From Helichrysum umbraculigerum (lineage: Eukaryota; Streptophyta; Magnoliopsida; Asterales; Asteraceae): a stretch of DNA of 64,000 nucleotides. Location: assembly GCA_949592205.1 (NCBI GenBank), contig CATIUR010000001.1, forward strand, positions 333,008,250-333,072,249, written 5' to 3'. The position numbers and the translations under genes were made by a program. The notes beneath the pieces are model-generated. The model did not search any database, was not told the DNA's origin, and saw only the letters and a program-made list of their open reading frames with translations. Shown here piece after piece: positions 35,226 through 44,051 of this stretch (positions are counted from its first letter, which is position 1; the number at the start of each line of letters is the position of its first letter).

Positions 35226-36077
35226 ACCGACGAATTGCCTTACTGAACTGCATGAGTTTCTATTTAATCCAATGAAGTCCTCTGAATTATAGTCGTCAGT
35301 TATACGATAAGCGCGAATTTTAGTATATGGATCCATATGGGACTGACAATCCCCGCCTGGGGTGGTAGCTCCACCACGAACCGCACTAGTATAAACAGGC
35401 GTTTCTTATTCGTTTGATATGAGTATTTTTGGATTAGTACTCACGGGGGCAAAAACTACTGACGTGTTAAGCTTCGACTATAATGGCTCATGGCATGGCA
35501 ATAGATTGACAGACTACACCGACTTTACTATGATTGTGAAATACTATTTTACTGAATTACTACTGTTGTACAATTATACTTTACTGTTTTACTATTGTGA
35601 ATGATTTACTCACTGATTTACGCAAACTGTTTACTACTGTACATACAAACCTGTGAGATTCACCAACCTTTTTGGTTGACCTTTTTAGTGATGTATTCTC
35701 AGGTACTCAGCAACAGTAGGATGGCCCGCAGGGTACGCTAGGCTAATACGAGTCGCATGCATAAACACTTGAAGATTTTATTGGCATAATCTTTTGTACC
35801 TTGATTATGTGTTTAAAATCTTTTGAATAACTTTGCGAACTCGCAATGATGTATTACTATAACTTAAAACCTTGTACTACTTTTGATAACGCATTGTAAT
35901 GTAATGTATTTTCTAAAACGTCTAATTTAGAGTCGTTTGCTTGTACTTTGGTGTTTTGATATTTGATTAGTGGCACCCAAAACTCGCTTCCGCAAAGCAT
36001 TAAATTTGGGGGTGTCACAAGTTGGGTCTCTCGACTGTGGTTTAAATATTATGAAAATTAAGTAATAATTATTTTTC

Positions 36078-36281
36078 TTATCACCCCCGATGTTTTTTTT
36101 TTCTTGCCAGCTGTCATAAATACGTATTTTAAAGGTTGGTGTATTTGACTGCATACATGGTTACGAAATAATGCTATTTGAGGCGGTCTCTTATTACCCC
36201 GATTTTTTTTTTCTTGTCAGCTGTCATAAATACGTATTTTAAATGTTGGTGTATTTGACTGCATATACATGGTTACGTAAT
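36078..36281 (+). repeat. Tandem duplication (about 90 bp, period 113) upstream of a small gene
   Basis: Two copies, 36078-36168 and 36191-36281, share TTCTTGCCAGCTGTCATAAA-type sequence and TTGGTGTATTTGACTGCATA with few differences. They lie just upstream of a TATA box (CTATATATAC near 36316) for the next frame. Confidence 0.85.
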
Positions 36282-36385
36282 TATCTTTGGTTGTTATGCC
36301 TTTAATTTTTTATGCCTATATATACAACAATCTAAAATCCACATTACTAAACTCTTAAAAGATCGTCTTTAAAAAACAATATATA

Positions 36386-36625
36386 TTGGCATCATCTTCT
36401 CAAATTTCGGATAATGATTTACCTCCATGCCCTTTTTTTCCAATGATGGAACTTTTAAATTATTCAGGGCAAAGGGATAAAGTAATGCATATTCAAGTTA
36501 ACATATGGAGCAAAAAACTTAATAAACAAAAGAAGAAGTATGAAAATCTTTGGAAGCAACTCAAAGAACTCGAGAAGTCTACAAATCAAAAGAGAGATTT
36601 TTTGAATTATTTGTATAAGAAATGA
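36386..36625 (+). pseudogene. Small coiled-coil protein gene, start codon apparently lost
   Basis: The open frame of 79 codons, read from TTG at 36386, has a start-like N-terminus (ASSSQISDNDLPP), but the expected ATG reads ATTG. The first true in-frame ATG is about 20 codons later, at MMELLNYSGQ. The C-terminal half is Lys/Glu-rich and helical (KKLNKQKKKYENLWKQLKEL). A TATA box lies about 70 bp upstream. The family is not recognised. It converges on the minus-strand gene at 36867-37208. Confidence 0.35.
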
Positions 36626-36866
36626 TGTAACATTTTGGTTGTTAATTAAGATATTGAAAAATTGTCTCTTGTCACTATTAATTTCAATTATGTATGTTAA
36701 TTTACTATTTTAGTATAAATATCTTTTTAATTTGTTCCATGAGCAAGGAATGTTGTACACTGTACAACAAATGAAAATCATTGGTGACTAAATAGAAGAC
36801 AAGAGAAAAGGTCAAGTTCATTACATAAAAATAAATAAAAATTATAAAATATAAAAAAGAAACAAA

Positions 36867-37208
36867 TTAATCATCATCTTCTCTTAACATAAGCTCTTTC
36901 CATTCCATATGAATTTGATCATACTTCTTGAAACGTGATAACAATGCTTCAAATGATGCTTTCTCAGGCGGATAGTATAGAAGATCATAATGCTCACATT
37001 TTTCGAGAACTTCGATCTCGGGATGGAAAAGTTCACACCCAAATTCATCACGTTTGGCTTTCAGATCAATGATCCACTTCCTTAACTTCCACATTGCGTC
37101 ATTGATGTTTTTGATACTTTCTTTAAGCGAGTTGTTGATATTATTATTAATCTTGTTTAGTACGTCAAATTTGTTGCCGATCACAAACTTTTCTTCTTTA
37201 GTTACCAT
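36867..37208 (-). CDS. Hypothetical small coiled-coil protein, 113 aa
   Basis: The ATG-initiated frame starts MVTKEEKFVIG. It is rich in Asn, Lys and Glu, with helical heptad-like segments around residues 15-55 (INNNINNSLKESIKNI and WKLRKWIIDLKAKRDEF). It ends in an acidic tail REDDD. There is no zinc finger, signal peptide or membrane segment, and I do not recognise the family. On the minus strand a TATATATAAG box (about 37253-37263) stands 50 bp before the ATG, giving a plausible promoter. It faces the small frame at 36386-36625 with about 240 bp between their ends. Its length, true ATG and promoter favour a real gene, but no homolog can be named. Confidence 0.5.
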   Translation of the reverse strand: MVTKEEKFVIGNKFDVLNKINNNINNSLKESIKNINDAMWKLRKWIIDLKAKRDEFGCELFHPEIEVLEKCEHYDLLYYPPEKASFEALLSRFKKYDQIHMEWKELMLREDDD

Positions 37209-37284
37209 TTTTTGTGTACAAAAAATATATGGTATAAGCAGAGTATTATCGACTTATATATAAACATGTATATACCGTATGACG

Positions 37285-37580
37285 AAAATCATTGTGGCAC
37301 CAATAAACCTTTCAACTCCCGCCCTTTAGAAATAAAGTTTTTAATTTTAAAAACTACAAATTAGTTGTGGCGGATTAACGCGAAACCGCCTTTTATTGTG
37401 GCGCCAATATCCTTTTCAATTCCTACCTTGTCAAAAAGTATGTTTATTATTGGTAAAATTTTTTTGAATAACTATTTTATTTAACTAACTAAAGATATGG
37501 CGGTTTACTTTCGACCGCTATCTTTTATAAGATATAACTAGGTTAATGGAGGTTTACTTTAGACCGCTATCTTTTTTTTT
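37285..37580. repeat. Cluster of GGCGGTTT-type repeats
   Basis: ATTGTGGC(A/G)CCAATA followed by CCTTT(T)CAA(C/T)TCC occurs twice (37292 and 37395). GG(C/A)GGTTTACTTT plus (C/A)GACCGCTATCTTTT occurs twice (37499 and 37548). These short motifs recall subterminal repeats of a DNA transposon, but no termini were identified. Confidence 0.5.
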
Positions 37581-39328
37581 AGAAAAATATATAGAATTTT
37601 AACCTTTTACTTCTAGAAATTAGCGTTTTATTAGCCATTCGAGCATATATATTGTGGGATTTTAAAACTAATAGGGTTTTTCTTTAAAGTTGGCAAGTTA
37701 ATTAGCCTTTAGCATTTGGTTGCTGTTTGAAAGCTTGATATATAATCCTACTATAGGTCGAATTTAATCGATGGTGGATGAATTCAACAGATTCTTCATA
37801 AATCTTCGATTAAAAACAAACAACCATATTCTTTCGTTTTTGATCATCACTTCAATATTTTTAAATACACAAATTGAATCAAAACACAACGAATAAGAAT
37901 TTTTATTTATAAAAACACCATATCCAAAACAATTTTAAAAACACAAACTGAATCCAAACATAACAAATAAGAATTTTTATTTATAAATACACCATATCCA
38001 AAACAATATATAAGATTACATAGGAACAAACATGTGAAAAAATCAAAATATTACAGTTTGAACATGCCTAATGGTTGTACACGGGATTTCGGTTTCAGAT
38101 ATTCCCCCTAACATCAATTTACAAACCTTATGAATAGTAACCTTTGAAAACTTTTTATTTTTAACCCCTAAAGTTTTAGCACTTTTAAACTTACTATCCT
38201 TTATGTATTAGCGAATATCTAATTTCTACCCTTTAACTTTTAGTATTTTTCCATTTTTTACCCTCTAATTTTAAAAACTCCACCCCTTAACTTTTAATGA
38301 ATTTTACTTTTCCCCCTTTAAATTTTAACTACTTTCCATTTTCTTCGTCTGAACTTTTATCACTTCTCCATTCTATACCCTTTAGGTTTTAATATTTTCA
38401 ATTTCCCCTTTTTTTTTTCTTTTTTTTTACTAATAGTTTATACATTTTTTTCTCTTTACTTACAACAAAGTTTTATGTTAATTTTATTACGACAAGATTA
38501 TACAAATAATTGCAAACGATAATTTAACTTAATATTTTTAGGTAGTATTCTATCAAATTTGTATTAATTTACATTTTTTCAACTATACATACATATTCCC
38601 CCCTAATAAAAAAACCATAAAGATATCATACATTCGTCAACTTAAACTTTTTTATGAATTCATATTGGAGTTTAAGAATGTACTTTTTAACCCCGCAGCA
38701 AAGCGCGGGTAAAAAAATCCGCGTATAATATCAATTAGCAAACTTTATGAATAGTAAGTTGTTTGTTTTATTCTAAATTTAACTTTATGTGATCTAATAA
38801 ATTACTAATTAAGTGAAATATAAACAACAAAGTTATGTTAGAGTAGTGGTAAATAGGTGGGTTCCAATCATGATTTATGTGCTTGACCAAAGTTCAAAAC
38901 ATAGTGAATATTAGTTATTTTTTCCTTTTTTTTACCTTCTATAATATTAATTAAAGAACTATTATTAATATTAACTCTTTAATAACTTTAAATTTTTTAT
39001 GGGTTATATAAGTTTAAGCCTTTAGTGTGATATTATTTTTTCCTATTATTTTGAAATTTCATCTAAACTTTATATCAAGTATTTGAATATAACTCATAGT
39101 TACTATTTTTTTTATGATACTATTAGCTACAATAATTATATTGTATGGTTATTATCTCTTAATATTTATTATAGAATTCTTACGCTTTTATTTTTCGAAA
39201 TAAGTAATTAATACACACACACACACACAATTAGAATAACTATATTTCCTGATTATTATCTCTTGATATTAATAATTATTCAAGTCTTATAGAGTGTATG
39301 TTTTACGTTTTTGAAAGAAATAATATAT

Positions 39329-39403
<75 letters not shown>

Positions 39404-39955
39404 GATTATATGATGACGAACGTAAAAATTATTCAATAAGTATGTTGTACCACCACTTTATGTTACATTTTGTATTTTCATTTCTATATTTAAAAAAATT
39501 TCAATTAACTCTGATAGTCATATGTATGAGTTTGAAAAAAAGACTTCGATAGTAAAAAGGTACAAAATTTTAAATTTATAGTTATTGCTCTTGCTACAAT
39601 AAATTTAACTTGGGTAACTACAATTACTGTTTCATTGTTATTGTTATTATTATTATCTAGATCTAGATTATTATATCATTGGTATTCTAAAACTTTTTGT
39701 AATTAACAATTAAAAAGAGAGTATGAGCTCATAACATTTCTATTAAAATTAAAAAAACCGAACCAAAATTTGAGATTTCAAATATTTATGTAAAAAATAT
39801 CAATTTTTTAGAACCCGTCGCATCGCGAGGGTAATAAAAAACTTGTATGTATCAATTAAACAATACATAATAAATTTTTATAAATACATGAAGTGGCGTA
39901 GCCACTCAAGATACAAGGAGGGCCAAGGCCCATCTAAGACTTTTTAGTTTTAGTA
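37581..39955. other. AT-rich spacer with simple repeats
   Basis: No gene is seen. It holds pyrimidine-rich degenerate repeats at about 38155-38420 (ACCCTTTAACTTTTA-like units), a CCCGC/GCGGG hairpin at 38693-38711, and (AC)8 at about 39213-39229. There is also a (TA)n microsatellite at 39332-39399 and a CCGTCGCATCGCGAGGG hairpin near 39813-39831. The two hairpins look like Helitron 3' hairpins, but no full element could be bounded. Confidence 0.6.
39332..39399. repeat. (TA)n microsatellite
   Basis: An uninterrupted AT/TA run of about 68 bp. Confidence 0.97.
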
Positions 39956-39974
39956 CTAGGTCTTAGAGTTGCAA

Positions 39975-40175
39975 ACCGAAACCGGTTTTTTCAAAAAACC
40001 GAAATAAAAACCGAAACCGGTTTTTATAAAAACCGGTTAATAAAAACCCGAAACCGGTTTCCCAAACCCGAACCGGTTATGACCGGTTTTAGATTTTTTG
40101 TCCAACCGGTTTTTTTCCGGTTTTTTAACCGGTTTTAACCGGTTATTCCGGAAAACCGGTTTTAACCGGTTTTTT
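39975..40175 (+). repeat. 5' subterminal AACCGGTT array of the hAT
   Basis: There are more than fifteen AACCGG, ACCGGTTTT or CCGAAACC units in both orientations. The matching 3' array is at 43640-43845. Confidence 0.9.
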
Positions 40176-40269
40176 TTCGAAAAAATAGGCTGCCGTTAGC
40201 TAGCCGTTGGAGGAGCGTTTTTTTGAAGTTTTTGAATATTTTGGGGTGCTTTTGCCCCCCCAATGACCC

Positions 40270-40277
40270 TATAAATA
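40270..40277 (+). promoter_or_regulatory. TATA box of the hAT transposase gene
   Basis: TATAAATA lies about 132 bp before the chosen ATG and just downstream of the subterminal array. Confidence 0.6.
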
Positions 40278-40408
40278 CACCCCTTTGGTTTAGGTTCAAA
40301 GCACACCAATTCTCTATCTCATTCTCTCAATTTCTATTACATTATCTCAAAAACTCTATATACATATTCTCTCAAAAACTCTATATATATACACTTTTAC
40401 TTTCCGAA

Positions 40409-42547
40409 ATGGAAAATACACAATCTCAAGCTTCCGGTTCCGGTTCCGTTGCTAGCAATGCACGAAAGAAAGTTTACACAAATGAAGATGTCGTGCTTGT
40501 TAAAAATACGACCCGGAACCAAGAAATTTGGGTGAATTACGATTTGTGCATTATGAATGATGGGGCGAGTAAGGCTCGTTGCAAGAGATGTGGGAACTTT
40601 TATAACGCCTCATCAAACTCCACATTACGAGCTCACATGACCACGGCTTGTAAATCGGTTAGTCAAGATCCATCACAAGCGACACTTGGTTCGGATGGTG
40701 GGGTTTTTATATACGACAATGATGCGCTTCGAGAAGATTTTACAAAGTTTGTCATCCAAGAGGCGCTCCCATTCAACCACTTCGACAACCAACGACTTAC
40801 GGGTATCATCAAAAAGAGACTACAACCGCGATACCAACAAGTAAGTCGTACTACCCTAAGAAACGATGCTTTTAAATTATGGAAAAATGCTAAAAAGGAT
40901 ATAATTGATGGTTTTCTAAACTATAAACATGGCGTTTCTATTACTTGTGATGTTTGGACCGCACCACATGGTACGGCAAATTCTTATTTAGCCGTTACCG
41001 CCCATTGGTTTCATCCCGATTCTTGGTTATTGATGAAACGTACTATTGCTTTTAAATTGTTTGGTTATCCGCATACGGGATGTAACTTGCGAAAAATTTT
41101 AAATGACACTTTAATTGAATATAATCTAGACGATAAAGTTTTTACAATTTCACTAGATAATGCGTCAAACAATACGAGAGCAATGAATTTACTAAAATTA
41201 CGTTTAAAACCAATTTTAAATGGCGCTTTTTTTCATTCTCGTTGTGTTGCTCATATTATAAATTTGGCCGTACAAGCGGCATTAAAAATATGCGATAATT
41301 TACGACAAAAATTTAAGAGTTTATTAGTAACTATATATAGTTCTAGTAACGAACGTCAAGCTAATTATAGACGTTTTCGTGTACAATGTGGTGAAACTCC
41401 CCTAGGACCATGCTATGATAATAATACTAGGTGGAATTCTACTCACGATATGTTTGAAAATATTTTAAGACAACGTGAAACTTTAAATGCTTTTAATACG
41501 TTGTTAGTTGATAGAAATAAGTCCGTACCTATAACCGATAATGAATGGGATCAACTTTACGATTTAACTTCTTTTTTAGTAGTTTTTAAAGATGCTACTA
41601 CTATCCTTTCGGGTGTATATTACCCAACTAGCTCCTTAGTTCTAAACCAAGTTTTTATAATGACCGAAAAATTAAAAGAATTTGAACTTTCGTCATATCC
41701 AATGTTTAGAAAAATGGTTAGAGTTATAAAAAAGAAATTTATAAAATATTTTGGTAACATGCCTTTGGTTTTTACTTGTGCCGCCGCACTAAATCCAACT
41801 ATAAATGTTGGCGGCGTACAACGTATACTCACAACAATTTTGGAAAATTTGGACTTAAACTTAACCGACGACCCGAACTATATTCCAAATGAAATTACTC
41901 GATTTGAAAATGGTTTTACACAATTATTTGAGATTTATGCGTCAAAAATTGGTTACCAACCAAATCCAATTGTTGACTCCATGCGGGCGGGAACATCTCG
42001 GGCATCATCTAGTGACATAAGCGTAAACCTTTATAATGCTTTACTTGAAGACGCTTCAAAGCGTCAACGCACATCGGCTCCAACAAGCGAGTTGGGACAC
42101 TATAAGTCTACAAACTTTTTAACCACTTTAAGTGTTGACCAATTTCGTAATTTTGACATTTTGAGTTGGTGGAAAGAAAGAGAAGTACAATTTCCAATTT
42201 TATCCGCTATGGCTCGGGATTTATTAGCCGTCCAAGCTTCGACTGTAGCTTCCGAATCGGCTTTTTCTACTAGCGGTAGAATCATATCGGAAAGAAGGTC
42301 AAGACTAACCGCTGAATCCGTGGAAGTATGTGTATGTTTGAAAGATTACTTGGATGGGGTAGATAGGATACAAAATGTAACAACGTTGGAAGGCCCACTA
42401 TTAGGTAATGTTGAAGATATTATCCAAGAAGAAGAAGTCGCATTAGGGATATCACCTCCAACGACCGAATTAGATGAAGGTGAATTTGAAGAACTTGAAG
42501 TTGAATCCGTGGATGAGGATGAAGTTTGGGATGACATAATCACATAA
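40409..42547 (+). CDS. hAT-family transposase, intact (712 aa)
   Basis: The start is set at the ATG at 40409 (MENTQSQASG) and not at earlier in-frame codons, which lie upstream of or around the TATA region. A BED-type zinc finger (CKRC ... LRAHMTTAC) covers about residues 50-80. The RNase H-like catalytic core shows CDVWT near 180 and SLDNASNN near 249, carrying the first two acidic residues. The C-terminal hAT dimerisation domain spans about 583-660 (LSWWKE, ASTVASESAFSTSGR, ERRSRL), with the Glu of ASESAF and the usual Arg-rich end. The tail is strongly acidic. Length and domain order fit plant hAT transposases related to the RICESLEEPER/DAYSLEEPER type. There is no stop or frameshift. The protein would bind the AACCGG repeats at both ends of its own element and cut and paste it in the nucleus. 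Confidence 0.93.
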   Translation: MENTQSQASGSGSVASNARKKVYTNEDVVLVKNTTRNQEIWVNYDLCIMNDGASKARCKRCGNFYNASSNSTLRAHMTTACKSVSQDPSQATLGSDGGVFIYDNDALREDFTKFVIQEALPFNHFDNQRLTGIIKKRLQPRYQQVSRTTLRNDAFKLWKNAKKDIIDGFLNYKHGVSITCDVWTAPHGTANSYLAVTAHWFHPDSWLLMKRTIAFKLFGYPHTGCNLRKILNDTLIEYNLDDKVFTISLDNASNNTRAMNLLKLRLKPILNGAFFHSRCVAHIINLAVQAALKICDNLRQKFKSLLVTIYSSSNERQANYRRFRVQCGETPLGPCYDNNTRWNSTHDMFENILRQRETLNAFNTLLVDRNKSVPITDNEWDQLYDLTSFLVVFKDATTILSGVYYPTSSLVLNQVFIMTEKLKEFELSSYPMFRKMVRVIKKKFIKYFGNMPLVFTCAAALNPTINVGGVQRILTTILENLDLNLTDDPNYIPNEITRFENGFTQLFEIYASKIGYQPNPIVDSMRAGTSRASSSDISVNLYNALLEDASKRQRTSAPTSELGHYKSTNFLTTLSVDQFRNFDILSWWKEREVQFPILSAMARDLLAVQASTVASESAFSTSGRIISERRSRLTAESVEVCVCLKDYLDGVDRIQNVTTLEGPLLGNVEDIIQEEEVALGISPPTTELDEGEFEELEVESVDEDEVWDDIIT

Positions 42548-42562
42548 GTAGTTAAGTGTATC

Positions 42563-42641
42563 CGGGTGATGGCCATGCCGAAGCTCGATATACTTTACTA
42601 CACGATTACATTTTCGGGTGATGGCCATGCCGAAGCTCGAA
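42563..42641 (+). repeat. 25-bp direct repeat just after the transposase stop
   Basis: GGGTGATGGCCATGCCGAAG and five more bases occur at about 42564 and again at about 42616, 52 bp apart. Both copies lie in the 3' untranslated region. Confidence 0.85.
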
Positions 42642-42684
42642 ATGTATTTGTATTTTATATTTTTAGTTGTAATTGTATCATTCA

Positions 42685-42690
42685 AATAAA
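42685..42690 (+). terminator. Possible polyadenylation signal of the transposase gene
   Basis: AATAAA lies about 140 bp after the stop codon. A second one follows near 42734. Confidence 0.35.
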
Positions 42691-42749
42691 AGTTATGTTT
42701 GTATTTTATATTTTTAGTTGTTGCATTATTTATAATAAAAGTTATGAAG

Positions 42750-43575
42750 ACTTTTTCGATTCAATAATATTTTAAGAAGACTTATATAAGACTTTTGTTT
42801 AAGTTATTGTTTAATTATGTTTCTATTACTAATGTTCTATGAATTCAATAAAAAAAATTGACCCAAACATTGTTTTTCCTTAAAAAGCTTAACGTTCGAA
42901 CCACTTGAAAATGGGAGTTGATAAATGCAAGGAAGTTTTTACTAAATCCACGGAAAAGTACAACTCTTTGTGCTTACAGTACCATTTTTTATGCACATGC
43001 TTCCTTGAATTTAGTAAAAAATTCCTTGAATGTATCAACTCACTTTGAATTTTATAGAATTTTTAGATTCAATAATATTTTTAGGAAGATTTACAAGCCT
43101 TTTGGTTATGTTATTGATCAATTATGTTTACATTACTAATGCTCTACGAAGTTAATGAAAAAAAATTGACCCAAACGTTGATTTTCCTTAAAACGCCTAA
43201 CGCTCAAACGTGTTTGAATTTTATAGACTTTTTAGATTCAATAATATTTTTAGGAAGATTTACAAGCCTTTTGGTTATGTTATTGATCAAATTTGTTTCC
43301 CTTACTAATGCTCTACGAAGTTAATGAAAAAAAATTGACCCAAACGTTGATTTTCCTTAAAACGCCTAACGCTCAAACGTGTTTGAATTTTATAGACTTT
43401 TTAGATTCAATAATATTTTTAGGGAGAATTACAAGCCTTTTGGTTATGTTATTGATCAATTATGTTTCCATTACTAATGTTCTACGAAGTTAATGAAAAT
43501 ATTTTGACCCAAACGTTGATTTTCCTTAAAACGCTTAACGCTCGAACGTGTTTAAATTATATAGACTTTTTGGAT
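42750..43575 (+). repeat. 169-bp tandem repeat in the hAT 3' region
   Basis: Units repeat with an exact 169-bp period at about 43045, 43214 and 43383, plus a diverged first copy at 42750-42905. Each carries AGATTCAATAATATTTTTAG and AAAATTGACCCAAACGTTG. The first and second copies are separated by a foldback insertion (42915-43041). Confidence 0.9.
42915..43041. mobile_element. Small foldback (MITE-like) insertion, 127 bp
   Basis: Arms of 36-37 nt (42915-42950 and 43005-43041) are inverted copies with few mismatches, starting GAGTTGATA and ending TATCAACTC, around a 54-nt loop. It interrupts the 169-bp tandem array. No clear target duplication was seen. Confidence 0.65.
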
Positions 43576-43857
43576 AAAAGTTATGTTTGTATATTTTATT
43601 TTCATTTGTATTATTTAAATTTTGTTATACAATTATACCGAATTCGAATCCGGGAAAAAACCGAAAAAAAATAACCGATTAAAACCGGGTCAAAACCGAA
43701 AAAAACCGATTCCGAACATTTAAAACCGAAAAAAACCGATTCCGAAAAACCGAAACCGAAAAAAACCGAAACCGATAAAAAACCGGTTTTTTAAAAACCG
43801 GTTTTTAAAAAACCGAAAACCGAAAAAAACCGATTTTTTCGCACCCCTACTAGGTCT

Positions 43858-44051
43858 ATAGAGTTTAGTCATATTTTTTACTAATGAAACAATTATTGGC
43901 CCACCTTAAATTGCTAAGCTTCAAAAATAAATGGCCCACCCTAAATTAAAGATTTAAATATTGGCCAGTCTACTTGAGTTGTTGTTTATATGGGATATAC
44001 AAGTGTTGCGGTACGGATTAGCAATCCTAGATATAAATTATAAATTATAAA
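43858..44051. other. Spacer between the hAT and the Helitron-like element
   Basis: No gene is seen. The segment contains TTGGCCCACC(T/C)TAAAT twice. On the other side of the hAT it continues into 39890-39955 (GTGGCGTAGCCAC hairpin). Confidence 0.5.

Larger units (their letters stand above)
32953..36019 (+). mobile_element. Solo LTR, 3067 bp, related Ty3/gypsy family (E)
   Basis: It is flanked by AGTTG on both sides (32948-32952 and 36020-36024). It ends GGTGTCACA and begins CGTGACACC, where the expected first base T has become C. It shares landmark blocks with LTRs A, B and D: the TATA tract and CGATT/AATCG stem (33078-33094), GGATCCATATGGGACTGACAATCC-type block (35327 onward), donor-like CAGGTGAGT (34633-34641) and stem-loop (35664-35678). 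No internal region or primer site is present. Confidence 0.9.
39964..43849 (+). mobile_element. Full-length hAT transposon (3886 bp)
   Basis: CTAGGTCT occurs on both sides (39956-39963 and 43850-43857), the 8-bp target duplication of hAT elements. The termini TAGAGTTGC and GCACCCCTA match at 7 of 9 positions when paired. Both subterminal regions (39975-40175 and 43640-43845) are packed with AACCGG/CCGGTT and CCGAAA motifs, expected transposase-binding sites. The interior has a promoter-like TATAAATA, an intact transposase gene, a polyadenylation-type AATAAA and 3' tandem repeats. All parts of an autonomous element are present. Confidence 0.93.
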
